From: Phylloscopus collybita
Lineage: Eukaryota > Chordata > Aves > Passeriformes > Phylloscopidae
DNA: 64,000 bases
NCBI GenBank assembly: GCA_027886175.1
Contig: JAJNNQ010000075.1
Location: 80,455,001-80,519,000, forward strand
Direction: 5' to 3'
Below the pieces are notes generated by a model that saw only the letters and a program-made list of their open reading frames with translations, was not told where the DNA came from and did no database searches. Below are positions 1 through 13,077 of the stretch, piece after piece; the stretch's first letter is position 1, and every line of letters starts with the position of its first letter. A program made the translations under genes and the position numbers.

Positions 1-3000
1 TTCCACTTTGAAAACTGTAATAAATTTGTAATGCCCTTTAATTTCATCAATAGCAAGTTATCATATGAGAAAACAATTTTTTTTCAGTTCTTCTATTCAA
101 TTTTCCTTTGGTTGTATAACTAGTACTCACCATTCTCTGAGAATATGCATTGTTCAATCTGCCAGATGTAAAAAATATTTGCTTTAGTTTTTAATGCCCA
201 ATAAGTTGTACTCTCTGACAGTATTTCGTGGAATCCCTGGTTAATATCTCTTAATATGGCAGCTGAGAGGACATGGAAAAATAATGTAGACTTTTGTTTC
301 ATCACTCTAGCAAGTTTTATACCTAGGAAAAAGAATTTCCTTAGTTCTGCTTTTACACTTTTTTTCTTAGTAGACAATATTTTGTACAAAAAAAAGCTGC
401 CAAATTGTTCTTGGAAAGTGATATTTGTGAAAATATGACCAGTGCTTTGGAAAAGAAATATAAAACAATGGTTAGTATAAAAATTCAGTTTTCTTAGAAA
501 TACATATTTATTTCAAAAATTATCATTTATAGATGCATAATCAAATAGATCTTGATGATGCATCTCAAAATTTCTTGAAGTGGAACAGGATCTCTTCAAC
601 AAGTCCACTTACATACCTGTACCACATGTCAGCAGAAAAAAATTATGGAAATGCACTGACATAGAGAGGTATCATTATTTCAATATATTCATACATTTTA
701 TGAAAATAAAGATAAAAAGATATAAGCAATCCATTAGCTTCTCATTGTCATTACTTTAAATCCTGAACCAAAAAACAATTTATGCAAGTGAGCGTCTTTG
801 TATTTATAAAAATGCTTCCTGAATTCAATGAATCTAGTCATTTTTAAGGACTTAATATGAGGCTAGCAAAGCAAATCACACAATCCAGATTCTCAGCTGA
901 AATGTAGCAGATGAAGCAGCTCACAATTCATCCCGCTTGCCAGTCCAAATTCAATCTTTTCAAAGTATGTGGAGCCATGAGAAATCTTTCCCGATTTCCT
1001 CATTCATCAGAAGCACAATCAGTGGTGCTGGTAATGATCCACAGATTCCATCCTCAGAAAATAAAAAATTCAGCTGTCACACATTCATAGAGATATTTTC
1101 CTCTGTGAACAAAGGCACCAAAACACTGGGCCCCATATAACTCTGTAACAATCTATAAGATTCATATGTGTTCAAAAATTATTAGAAAAGCTCTTCAAGC
1201 CCCTGGTTCAAAATAGAATACTGTCATTATCTAAGGATTTTTATCTTTTTTCCATTTTTTAGGGTTTTTAGGCATATAATTTTAAAAAACCAAGCTAAAA
1301 CCAGAAATATTATAAAGCAAAGATTTTTTTTAAACTCATGTATTTATTGCAGGTCAGGACTTTGTTTTCCTTTTCTCCTTAGGAGAACCAAGATATAAAA
1401 TAAAAATAGTAATAAAAGAATCCTAAAGTTGCACGGGACAATTGCATTTTTGATATTGAATTATTTACCCTCAGCTAAGGTGTTGCTTGGTAAAAACTTT
1501 CTCTTCCTTCTCTGTAATATTTCATTGTACTTGCAGCCAGCAGTAGCTTCATCTGCTGCAACACAACATTTGGCAATAAGGTTATTAATGGAAATATCAA
1601 GTCAGCCCCTAGGATGACCCTTAGCTACTTTTACCAATGATGTCCTTTAGGGAATATTTCTCTTTCTGTACACTGGGTTTTGCCAAATGGTTATTTACAA
1701 ATCTTATATTAAATAATACCTTTTCTACCTTAAACAATTTGTGTATGACACCATAACAGGTAGGTTATTGAATTGGATAAAACCTACTTTACTTTCCTTT
1801 GAAGACTTGCTTTTTGTGAAATCAGAGTAATCCAGAAGGCTTCAAATGTCAAATACCCATGTGGTATTTTATCCTATTTTCATTTTACTTTCTGATCTTT
1901 ATTCATTTCATTTCATCAGAATGTTTTCTATGATCTTGTATAATGTGATGATATGATCAGGTGCTTTTTTTTTTATTATTTCTTCTTTTTAAGTTATCCG
2001 CAAGGTACCTGAAGATATTTTTGTTTCTAGTCATGTGAAGCTATAAAGAATTTGTCAAGACTAGCCTAGAGAGCAAAATAAGGCAGCATAACCATGTACA
2101 TCTTTTTTAGACTTTGGCCTGTCAGTATTTAAATACATCCTCTATCTGTGAATACTTACTTCTCTTTCAGCCTAGGGATGTTTTCATACTCAGAAGTAAG
2201 GATGGGAGACAAATCCAACATCTTCTAAGAAATATATGTATATCCCTGCCACCAAAAAACTGATACAAAGAAAGCCAGGTAAACACTTAAATATTAATGT
2301 TTCCACCTTTTCATATTCACACTGCAATGTGTTTCACACTGTCTTGAGCTCACTTTCAGGAACTTTATAATTGCTTTTTTAAACTAGACTGATGTTCCTT
2401 TCTTTCTCCACTACTCTTTCTTGAGAAGCTGATGAGTATTTTGAATTTCACAGGCATTTCTGAAAAAAAAAAAAAAAATCCCAAAGTTCACCTCTCATTT
2501 AATTTAATTTGGAACACTGAATTGAAATGTGCACAAAAACAGGGAAGATATCTTCTCTAAACAAGTTCAACAAACACCAGTTCTTGCCCTCTCAGATAAT
2601 TATTTTCAAGTAGATGAGCAAGGTTTTTAAAGTGTTACAATGACTTTTATGTACCTGATAGGATAAATCAGAAGTTTTAGACTAGGAAGTGCATACAAGC
2701 TAGTTTTATTCTAGAGCAATAAAAATACACACCTGTTGTATCTTTAATGAGTGCTTTCACTGTAACAAAAATCTCAATTTTTTCATAAGTTAAAACGTCA
2801 CAGCTAGCAAGGATGGGGGAAAGCACTCATTAACAAAGAAGCAAAGTAAAATATTAGGAAATTTAAAGAATTGAATTTCACAGAAATAAAATCTGTGAAA
2901 GGGAGGTTGAGGTTGGAAAAAACCATGTTTTAGAACATCTAGCGACAGTCACTAAAGCTGGCACTGAGACTTTGCAATGGATGTTTTTCAGACAGACTTT

Positions 3001-4083
3001 CATAATACAAACATCACACACTGAGTTTAATGTGTGTTGGAAAACTAATATGTCTCACAGAATCATAATATAATAAAGGACCAGCCTATTGAATCATGTG
3101 TTATTTATTGTTCCCTGAGAATGGAGCAGGGATTTTTTTTTTTTTGTATTAGTTCCATAATGTGTTTTTCCAATAACTCTCTAATGTTTTGTAGTGAAAA
3201 ATCTTAACTTTGAAGTTTTTCTAACTTTATGTTTTTACCAAAACTTTAGTAGAAGCTTGTCTTGCTTCCAGAGTCTATCTAACTTTAGGTGAAGGCAATG
3301 GAAACTCACAGAAATTACAACAGGAATAAGACAGAAGTCACATCAACCCCTGATCATGTGTTTCAGAATTTATATTCTACAGCTCAGATGTAGTGCCAGT
3401 AACATTCATCAAAGCATAGCAGATTTGCTAAAAGTCTGCAGATTTACCAGCATGTTGTAACTTTGTAGTTCAAACCTGAAATATAAAAAAATAAAAGTCA
3501 CTTATCTCTAATATTTTTATTTCTTTTTCTGTAATTTTATTTCCGTATCAGTATTAAAAAACAAAAATATCATGTTGCACAGAACATGAGCCTGAATCCT
3601 CTTAATTCCATTGCCAAAATTGTGCTCAGGGATCAATTTATTTCTAACATTTAAGAGCCATCTTAAATTCTAGTTCAAGCACAGCTACTTTTTTGTACTG
3701 AAAAATACAGACTCAAACGTTCACAAAAGAACATAATTTATCTTAATGATGGCATACTTGATGCATTACTGTACACCACATGGGGGGCAGCAGTCCCACT
3801 GCTGGCTGATATATAACTTCAGAGTCACAGGGAAAGCAGACCTAGAAAGCTGGCGAGTAGACAGATAACAGGACAGGAAATATTTCACAGGTCAGTGTCA
3901 ATAAACTGACACTGGCTTGTGGTCTGAATTGCATATCTCCAGGTAGAACTATAATAAAGAGCACATAAAGCTTTCCTTTTTTTACTGAGCACACAAAAGG
4001 GAAAACTAAAGAAATGTCAGCTAGATGGATGAAGAGAATAGCTATCTTTTAATTTTTTTTTCCTAAATAGCATCTCTACCTTC

Positions 4084-4086
<3 letters not shown>
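1..4086. other. Unique AT-rich non-coding DNA
   Basis: I recognise no gene, RNA gene or transposon here. Reading frames are short (under 100 codons) and are broken in all six frames at the rate expected for AT-rich DNA. A 16-nt A run near 2463 and several short T runs are the only low-complexity features. The composition fits intergenic or intronic bird DNA. Confidence 0.6.

Positions 4087-4131
<45 letters not shown>
4087..4131. repeat. Poly(A) tract, 45 nt
   Basis: An uninterrupted run of 45 A residues. The sequence just upstream does not resemble a SINE, a LINE 3' end or a processed gene copy that I recognise. CR1, the dominant bird LINE, does not end in poly(A), so the tract is not a CR1 tail. 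It is probably a homopolymer microsatellite, and its length may be affected by assembly or replication slippage. Confidence 0.95.
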
Positions 4132-4134
<3 letters not shown>

Positions 4135-4879
4135 AAACTACAGCATATGGAAGAGGGAAGAGAAGAGTATAAGATACACCCAGCTGGCATAAATGAACAT
4201 AAATGAAATTAAGTTGCCTGAACAGCAGGAAACACAATTTGTGCCAGAAACTGTCAGATTGATCTCATCTGTCTCTCAAACAAGGCTATCAATCATTGTC
4301 TCATCCCTGTCTTCAGCATGGTTTTTCTTACCTCCATCTGGCTGTACTTCAGCAGTGGAGTCATGTTAGCTGAAATTCACAGTTTCTCTCTGCTTATCTT
4401 TTGTTCTTCAAAATTTCAGCTATCTCTGGAACCCTGGAAAAGTATTATTCTGCCTACCTAATTGAGCAATATGCAGATCCTGGGCAGGAATGGAGGGTGC
4501 ATTGCCTAATGAACACAGACTTTGACTTACCCCCATCAAATCTGAATTTTATTTCTACCTCTGCATTGGACATTGAAAATCTACCCTTCTATGTTTAGCT
4601 TTTCTCTATCTGCAAGATTTCTACCTCTATGCTGAAGCTTTCTTTAGTCATGATGAATTTCATAATTTATATATTTTGTATGTTTTCATACATGAAGTAC
4701 TTACAACAGTAAAAGGCTTAATATTCTACATCATGTACTTTAGGTTTGTGTAATCTAGGAAGAGGCAAAAGGTACCTCTTTAGAAAAAGCATGAAGAGTT
4801 TCATTACTGTGCTTGTGAACACAAGATGCACTTGCATGGCTGTTCTCTGTTCAGGATCTTAAATTATTAGGATATAATG
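4132..4879. other. Unique non-coding DNA
   Basis: AT-rich sequence without a recognisable repeat. It contains a 65-codon frame at 4401-4598 with no family signature, which I take to be chance. Confidence 0.5.
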
Positions 4880-5395
4880 CAGGAGGTAGCATCAGGGAAC
4901 GTTGACATCTTTCTGATCTGCAAAGGAGGGCAAACTAGGGGGCCAAGGTGACAGCAAGGTGGCAGGGCAGTGATCTCACTGACAAGGGCACAACAGTGAA
5001 GCACCTGGACAAGAGAGGACCAGGACAGTATTCAGGATCAGCTATCTGGCTTGGCATTGCCAGGCAAATTCACAGTGATGATGCACCTCTGGAATCCATC
5101 CAGGGTGTTGCAGGGCCCTGGTCTGGCACAGATCAATAAGATACATAAATGGGAAGCAGAGGCAGGGATGCAACATAGCTCAGGCAAGGACCATATCTGG
5201 GTGGCTCAGGATAAATGCATGTCCTGAATGAAAGGGGGGCAGCACCCTCTGTAGGGATTCTCTTACAAGCCTGTATCAAACAGCATCAGGGCCAGACAGC
5301 TGCTCTGTTACAGCTGCCCTTGAGCCCTCACTGCCAACTGAGTCTACAGGTTGATGGCAGAATTCACTCAGGGCTTGGATATTTGGTGGGTAAGA
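4880..5395. other. Unclassified GC-richer patch, possible old transposon fragment
   Basis: Composition rises sharply over about 500 bp (GGGGGCC, GGCAGGG, CAGGGCCCTGG and similar strings), then drops back to AT-rich DNA on both sides. Two short open frames (4948-5139 and 5215-5406, plus strand) lie in it but resemble no family I know. The abrupt edges suggest an inserted, decayed element such as an LTR, but I see no TG...CA ends, target duplication or reverse-transcriptase motif. A conserved regulatory block is the alternative. Confidence 0.3.
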
Positions 5396-8300
5396 AATGT
5401 AGTTAAAGCTTACATAAATTTTTTTCTGGAATATATTTCATTGCAAGTGCATGATAAATTGTACTGAACAGTGTACTCTAAAGTAACTGTAACAATTTAC
5501 ATAGAAAAATTTAGATAAGCATTACTCAAATTACTACTAAAAAGAATGGCAGACTGACTTCTCTTTTTCTGTTTGAAATACTCTTACACCTGCTAAATTT
5601 TCATAGAGTTCTTTGTGACAGAAATGAAGAGCACCAAGGCCTTCAAGATATTTCCTTCATCAGATATGCTTTACAGAAAAAGATTTATTGATTCATACCC
5701 AGTAATGACTCAACCCCAGAAGTCATTAGTAAATCAATTGAGGAAGATTACCTTTGACTCTAATAGTAATTCCATGCACGAATGGTTTAAATGATCAGTC
5801 TGGCAGGATACCATGTTTGATTACCATTTCGAAATTGCTGTATGACTAACAGCTGTAATCTAAGAAATAGCTCCGAAAGCTTTCTGCCAGTATGTCTAAT
5901 ACTTTAGTTGCTCTGATCAGACCACACAAATTTCTGGATTCGAAATTGCTATGCTTTTTGCTGTGACTTAGACCTTTCAAAGATAATCCCCTAAATTCAG
6001 AGCATGGATGATATTGACACATCATTTTTCGACTATTTTCTTAGAAGTGCACTTCATCAGTGATCCAGGACAACAGGACAATGATAACAGCAATGCTGCA
6101 AAAGAAGACATATTGCTTACAGAAAGCACCTTCACTGTGCTTTTTTAGGTAATAACATTGAAGCTGAGGTAAGAATACTGTGAAATTGTCTGCTTTGTAT
6201 GCATAGTAACTACTCCCAAATAAATGTTATCATGGTTACATGATGTCAGTAACCTCTTTTGGAAAGTTGGAAGTACCCACTGGAGCTTTCTTTCAGGTCT
6301 CAAATATCAGAACAATGACACCTCAGCAATGTACATCAAGGAAAATAGTACCACTGGGTTTCTCTTTCAAACTCATAGAAATTAATGAATAAAGAAACAT
6401 TCAATATTATTGATAGGATGTCTCAAACCAAGAGCCTGGAAGCTGTTCTCTGATGTCCATGGCTTATGATGATTATTGACTTATCTTTCTGATTCAAGTA
6501 AGACTATATCACTAATGCATTTTTCAGAACCTTTTTAATATTTGATCAAGGATAAGGTAGATTATACATCAAACTATTTGGAATAGCACAGTAGGATGCA
6601 AATGCTGGACAGAAAGTCTGAAAACTTTGGTTGCTGTAAAAAAAAAAATTACAATAGTAATGATCCATCAGATTTCCACTACTATATGGGAAAAGTATAC
6701 TGTAGGTATATCTGTTTTATGAGACTCTAATTAAGGGATGCACAATTACGAATAGACAGAAGATGTCAAAAATACACCCTATTTTCTCCTCATCTACTCC
6801 ATGCATTGCTAGGGCCACAAAGAAAGTGGACAGGTTCTAACAGAAAATTTAAGCTTATGGCTGGAACAATAAAACATGAGAAAAAAATATGCTAAATATA
6901 TTTTAATGATGGAGAGTGCACTGTAGAATAACAATAGTATCATGAATTTGTTATGACTTTTTGTGAAGAAAGAGAGTAGCTTTTACCAGTATGAACAACT
7001 GTGTAGAAATGTACCAGCAATAATTTAACCTACACTGTTTTTTATATTAATTGTATCACATAGATGTAAATTGTCCTTGTTATGGTCATGTGAAATTACA
7101 AAATTAAAAATCATATTTGGTATGTGCAGTTCTCATGCCCACTGCTTTCACAAATGCTGCTACTTCAATCTGGGTTTTCCAGACTTTGCCTATTAAAATT
7201 GCTTCCTCATGTACTGCAGACTGCATCCAGGATTGAGAAGAAGCCTTAAGTACTATTATTCAGGTGCAATAGCCTAACCTAATCAATGCATGCATATTTG
7301 TTTAGATGTAAATCACTGAGTTTTACATTGCAAGTAAACCACATATTTTTATAGGTATCCACCAATCTTCTTATACAATAAGCATCTTGAAATATGTTCA
7401 TGATTTCTGCAAAATAAAACTAATATTTTTCTGTGCTTTATGTTGCATCCATGATCACATTAAAATGGTAAACTGTTAATGTTACAATTCCTCTTTTGAT
7501 ATTTTCTCACCTAAAAATGGATGCAGTTTCTCACTTCCCCATTAAACACCACATTGTTTTCTGGTGTTACTGTTTTCACAATAAACAAGGATGTAGAGCT
7601 ACTACAGGACTGCACCAGGAATCTCACTGACAATCCCATTTACTGCATTATACAAATCAAACACAAAGAATAAAATATTTGAATGAAAAATGTCTGAGAA
7701 GATCACCAGTAGGGAAAATTTTCAAATGTTTATGTAATGTAAAACTTCCCTGAGTTGCCCATATTACAGTGATTGAAATTACTGGGTTATTATATTTCTT
7801 AAGAGGAATGTGATGTAAAAGTAAGCATGTAAAATAATAATTCCTGACGAAACAGCACTATTGTGACTCACTCTTAAAGGAATATTTAATTCTCTCAAAT
7901 TTCCTCTATCATTAATATATGAGAACATGGGGCTTGTATTTAAGCCAAGATAACAGATGGTCGGTCTGAACTTAATTAGTCAAAAAAAAAAAAGGGTTTT
8001 ACAACAATGTGTTTTCACACTATGACCACTCTTGTCCATAAAAGTTGATGAAGCCTAATCCCAAAAATAACAAAGTCAGTGTGAGTCCTTCCACTGTATT
8101 ATTCACAGATCATTCTCAGTTAAAAGGACATTGTTTGTCCTTTGTGCTTCTTACTTGGCCATGTCCTTAGGCATACATGGGAAGGTAAGCACAAGCAGTT
8201 TCACAGAACATACTTAAATATCAGCATGCACAGTCCCACAAAATCATTGGTGTGTCCTTATTGAACTGGAGTCTGGGGGGATCCGTAGGTCTCAAATTTA

Positions 8301-8853
8301 TAATCTGCATTTTGACAACATAGTTTAATGAGATAGCTCTGATGATGGTACAGTACAAAAACAATTTAGATGCAAAGTAGCATGCATATTTAAAATTTTC
8401 TCTCATAAGCTTTGGAACTTCTCAAATGATGCAGCTTACACCATACATTACTTTTACATGAACCTCAGTTTGATCCACATCATCCAGCTCTTTATCAAAC
8501 ACCTTTGAAATCAACTTTCTAGTATGTCATACACATTAAGCAGAAAAGATCACCAAAATTTTACACAGAATTATGCCAATTATGCCAACAGACTATCCTA
8601 CAGAAATTTACTGTATCAGAAAAAAAAAAAAGCTATTGAAGACAGTAAAAAACAAATTAATTTGATGTATGTCTCTTTCTATGTTTGGTTGTTGAATAGA
8701 ATTTTTTGACTTTGGCCTTTACTAATTGGTTACCCATACTGGTTTTAATTGTAGTCCATAGAATTTAAAAGCATGGATAGAAGGGAGTATATAATGGGCA
8801 TTTATTTATCTGAGTAAATACAGCAAAGGTAGGTAAAAAAATGCTGTAAATTG
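5396..8853. other. Unique AT-rich non-coding DNA
   Basis: No coding frame, RNA gene or classifiable repeat was recognised. Short A runs occur near 6638 and 7982. The 61-codon frames near 8221-8406 (minus) and 8524-8709 (plus) show no codon or domain signal. Confidence 0.55.
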
Positions 8854-8863
8854 AAAATGTCAC

Positions 8864-9194
8864 TGTTGTATCCCTCTGGGCATGGTTTACCCCAAAAGGA
8901 GCCCCAAAGCTGTAACTGTGTGGTGTGACCCTACCTTCCCCTGCTATCTCTGACCAATTGGCTCGGTGCCAGTTATCTGTCCTGGGACAGAGGGTCTACA
9001 TAAACCCCTGTTCTTCCTTGTTCGTTCTCTTTGCCCCTGGAATCCCTTCAAGAATAAAGCCTTGGAACAATCCTAGGTAAGGAGCCTCTTTTGGGTCTCT
9101 TCCCCTTTCCTGTTTGATCCTAGCCCAAAGCCCTCTAGAATCTGAGCTAGCAGTCGGGGCATAGGAGGAGGGCGGAGGGCCTGGGATTTAAAAT
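8864..9194 (+). mobile_element. Solo LTR of an avian endogenous retrovirus
   Basis: A GC-richer block starts with TGTTGTATCC and has LTR organisation. A TATA-like CTACATAAACC lies near 8997-9007, followed by a pyrimidine-rich stretch. An AATAAA polyadenylation signal sits at 9053-9058 with a T/C-rich downstream region (about 9085-9110). No gag, pol or env sequence lies beside it, so it is a solo LTR left after LTR-LTR recombination or a truncated copy. The same 10 bases, AAAATGTCAC, flank it at 8854-8863 and 9190-9199. That is longer than a retroviral target duplication and does not leave clean TG...CA ends, so the exact right boundary is uncertain. The assignment to an LTR is firm in structure, but the family is not named. 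Confidence 0.7.
9053..9058 (+). promoter_or_regulatory. LTR polyadenylation signal AATAAA
   Basis: Canonical AATAAA about 190 bp into the solo LTR, followed after about 30 bp by a T-rich stretch (CCTCTTTTGGGTCTC). This is the expected arrangement for the R/U5 region of a retroviral LTR. Confidence 0.6.
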
Positions 9195-9516
9195 GTCACC
9201 ATATCTTAACAGTTCTTACAATTTATTTTAATGAACTGACTTTTCCTTTCACACATCTATATGGCTTAATATTCAGCTCATTAGCTTCTATAGAATGATA
9301 GTTTTGCCAAGGCATGATTTTAAAGAACTGCTAGCATTATGGTCCTGGTTTATTTTATCACAAATTCAAATCCAGAATAGCTGTTAGGATCTTGAATTTT
9401 GACCCTAGTGGAAAATCCCAGTGAAATATAGCAGAAAGCTGTGCCACACTTTTAAGTTCTCCCATGTTGTATAGTTCAGTATCCCACAGTTGTAATTAAA
9501 TAAGACTGAAGAATAC

Positions 9517-9645
9517 AAAAACCAAAAAAAAAACCCCAAACAACCAAACAAAAAACACCCCAAAATCAGAAACAAACAAACCCCCCAAAAACAAACAAAG
9601 AAATAAACAAAAAACTCACAAACACCCAAAAAACCAAAATCCCGA
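9517..9645. repeat. A/C-rich low-complexity tract
   Basis: About 130 bp made almost wholly of A and C in units such as ACAAACAAAC, AAACCCC and AACACCC. On the opposite strand it gives a stop-free hydrophobic frame (9405-9650) that is an artefact of the T/G composition. Similar tracts recur elsewhere in the window in both orientations. Confidence 0.85.
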
Positions 9646-9967
9646 CACATTTTCCAAGCTGCTAATGAGTCAAAAGTTGTACACTATTCATGAAGAACTA
9701 AAGAAATGATCCTCAACAAAGTCTTGCATGTCTGGGCTAAATGTAGAACTCCAGGGAATCCTCTTGTACTTCTAAATAAGCAAGAATTTACTCATTCAAT
9801 ATAAGAAAGGTCAACTGTAATAGGCTATAGGTAAAATAATAGATAATACTAATATCATTCTCTAGGAAAAAAATTAGCAATGTCTCTACTAATTCCTGAG
9901 TCTCTGTCCAATTTTGCCTAGATTGACATATTTGCCTTTTAGAATGTGAAAACTGTGTCTAAATCAC

Positions 9968-10040
9968 ATGATGGGGGTTTTTTTGCATGTTTGGGGTTTT
10001 TTTGTGTGTGTGTTTTTTTGCGTGTGTGGTTTTTTTCCCT
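9968..10040. repeat. T/G-rich low-complexity tract
   Basis: GGTTTTTTT, GTGTGTGT and TTTTTTTGCG strings dominate this stretch. It is the reverse-complement type of the A/C tract 320 bp upstream, so the two could pair as an imperfect long inverted repeat. The frame 9946-10242 that runs through it is not a credible gene. Confidence 0.8.
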
Positions 10041-13000
10041 TTGTTTTTTACAGAAAAAAAATAATAGAGATGGGCTCTTTCTTACCAGATTTTTCCACGA
10101 GTGTGTCCCTTGGTATGCATTAGGGAAGGTAAAAAGTTCAGCTTATACTGGAAATAGGATTCAAAATTGGTTATATTTTTCAGGAGAGTTTCTAATTGTT
10201 AGCCTAATTTCCAGAAATGATACAGCTATTATTTTCTTCTAAAGATAGGAGGCTTTACATGTGCTGCACTAATACAGAGCATTCCACATTGACTCTAGTA
10301 CAGGACTTTGGGGTCCTTTAGGACTCTTATTACTAATAAGATATTTCATAATACTTATCTGAGTGGAATGAAAACATACAGCCTTGGGCTGTCCCTGGAG
10401 GTATTGTCCTCCTTATTTTGAAATGCTATTAAGAAAATTCAGAATTCTCCTTTAAAACTGTATGCTGTCCAAAATCCTTGCATTTATTATTCATCTTGTC
10501 AGGCAGAATTCTAGGAGCTGTTCAGTCTTTTTAGGGTATGTTTCCAAGTACTTTACTTCATCTCAACAGCTATTATTTATAATCTGAACTCTCACCTGTT
10601 AACAGGGGTTATTTTTGTTAAATTTTCTGTTTCCAGAGAGTTACAAACCTACCCTAAAGAAAATAAAAAGAGGAGACAAGAAATATATAATTCCACAATA
10701 TATTTTTGTGTTCTGTCCATTCTCATTTGTTAATTCTTTTTTATGTCTTTGTAATCTGCTCATCTGTCTTTCAGGTTTTCTCACCCAAGCCTGAAAGTGG
10801 ATTTACCACACGAATCTGGGAGTCTTGCAGCATTTTAGTCATCAGTGCTGACTATCATGGTGCCTGTGGTCAGATGAAGTTTGCATTCTGCTGATCTGTC
10901 CCTTTAGATAGACCAGCCATTGCTGCTCTCTCATTGTTTTTTCTGCTCTTTCTAAGTACCACTGATTTTGCTGTGCAATTCAGTCAGCCTGATTTTTTTT
11001 TTTTAAATCCCCAGACTAACACAACATTTATTATAGTGACAACACTTTTTGTCTTATTAGTGTGTGAAGCGATTATAAAAGCATTCATTACTTTTCCCTG
11101 AAGACAACAGGTCTTGTTATTAATGTCTTGGCTATTAACAGGAAAAATAAAGTTAACAGCCCATCATACTTCTTTTTGCATATAGATAAACCAAGTCTCT
11201 ATGGTTTCATCTTTATACTCAGTAATTTATTTGCAACAAAGTAGTACTCCAACAGTAGACTCTTAAATAGCTCCCCATAAATGCCTCACAGCCCTGTTAT
11301 GAGCTCCATCCAAATGACTGTACAATCTTTGACAGAATTCAGAGCTATAGCATTTCTTGGAATTATGCTTCATAATCACCAGGTCACTAAAACCAGCCAA
11401 TTATTTCACTGGAGTCTCATCAGAAAATCTTGTGTAACATGGCTGATACATCTTTGGTGTTTATAAAGCCTTCAGTATGAATCCCTATTCATAGAGTTAG
11501 GTGTTTAAAGGGATTTTTTTTTTTTTCAAATTTAGAGGATTTTTGCTACTTGTGACTTTTTATAATTCCTACATCCAGCATAAATAACTTTTACAAAGCA
11601 TTTTAAAAAGTTTCATCAGAATAAAAGTAAAAAGAAATATGTCTTACTCATGGAGCTTTTTAATCTTCAAGTAGAAAGCTGTCAAGTCAATGGCAAGTGA
11701 CTTTGAAGCCTCAGAAAGGACTTTTTTCCCCCTCCTTCATTTACATCTGCATATAACTGAACACCCATGGTTCTCTTCCTATTTTAAAAGCTTACTTAGA
11801 ACTAGCACTTAGTCCCTACTAAGCTTTCTTGTTACAGATGGAAAGGCTTGAAAGGAGCAAAAGGAGGTACTCTCTTCCAGCCAGCCTCTGAAGCGCAGGT
11901 GTGACAGATAAGTGCTACCAAAGCCGCAGACACCAGGGCAGTGCTGCTCCTTGCTACCAGCCTGGCTGCAGAGCTGTTTCCTAGCACTGTATATGTTCTC
12001 CTCTTCCTAGAGATTCACTAGCTGCAGAAGATCACGATTAACTGTGACATTTTAACATAAATTAATTTCCTACTATATAAATATTAATTGGAGCTCTATA
12101 AATTAAAGCATTCACAGCCTTGTGAGAATAGGTAGGGAAATACCTCCATAAAACCCTTCTCCATTTCATTAATCCCCTTGTAAGCCATCAGTTAAGCCTG
12201 CACTAAACAATGCCAGTAAACCTCTTAATCCTGGGAAACTTGCCCATTTTTAAATAAAAAAACACAGCTTAATAAATTCTAGCATCATGATAATTCCTAA
12301 AATACAATATAAATACTTAAAAGATAATTCTCTCAAATTCATTTCAAATAACTCTTCCATTTCTAAACCAATCCTTTTTCCTCACCATCACACTAGCTAT
12401 TTTTTTTGCGATGTCATAGTTTTAAGAACAGAGCTCTTGTGTTTTTTTAAAGAACTGTTGTTTTTGTTGTTGTTATTGTTTGTTTTTAATTGAATTGGTC
12501 CCCTTTCATTCAGAATAAGGCATGAAGAAACCTTTGCTGTTTAAAAATACATGGAAGTAACAATACTGAATGAACTATGACATTTACAACTATCACTATA
12601 TATGTTTTAAGAAAATTTAGACTCCCCATATTTAATAAGGGCACTGGTTTAACACCACATGATACCATTTAAACCTCAAACAATAATTGAAACCCCAAAA
12701 GCACACTTTCTATAAATTTCTATAGGTAATAAATCAAAAACCCATTGTAAATTATAGAGGTAGATATTTTTCTTTCTCTTTTTTTTTCCCATATTAGCAT
12801 ATAATTACTTTTAACTCTCATTGCTTCAATCATGAGGAAGGAAAACATTGTCCTAATCAGGGTAATGTGACAGAATAATGTGAATTCAGAAAGATTATGT
12901 ATAATTGAAAATTGGCTTATGTTTCAAAAAAATCAGTTGTGAATTTTCTCTATCTTGTCTTTGTCTATGCAGTATTTTACAGAAAACTAGATTTTATAAT

Positions 13001-13077
13001 TGATTAATTTAGCTTTCTTTTAATGAAAACAAAATAGTTTCATGTTTTGTATAACATTACTATTGTTGTCATTCCAG
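10041..13077. other. Non-coding DNA with a possible conserved block
   Basis: No gene is recognised. A small GC-richer patch near 11865-11990 contains several CpGs. The AT-rich stretch at about 12010-12260 is dense in TAAT and ATTAA homeodomain-like words (for example AAATTAATTT and TATTAATTGG) without being simple repeat, as enhancer-type conserved elements often are. That reading is inference from composition only. A T-rich run with GTT units lies near 12455-12488. Confidence 0.35.

Noticed and set aside
4087..4131. Poly(A) as the tail of a processed pseudogene
   Set aside because: Upstream DNA contains no spliced-gene-like sequence, no AATAAA at the right distance with a coding relic, and no target duplication that I could find.
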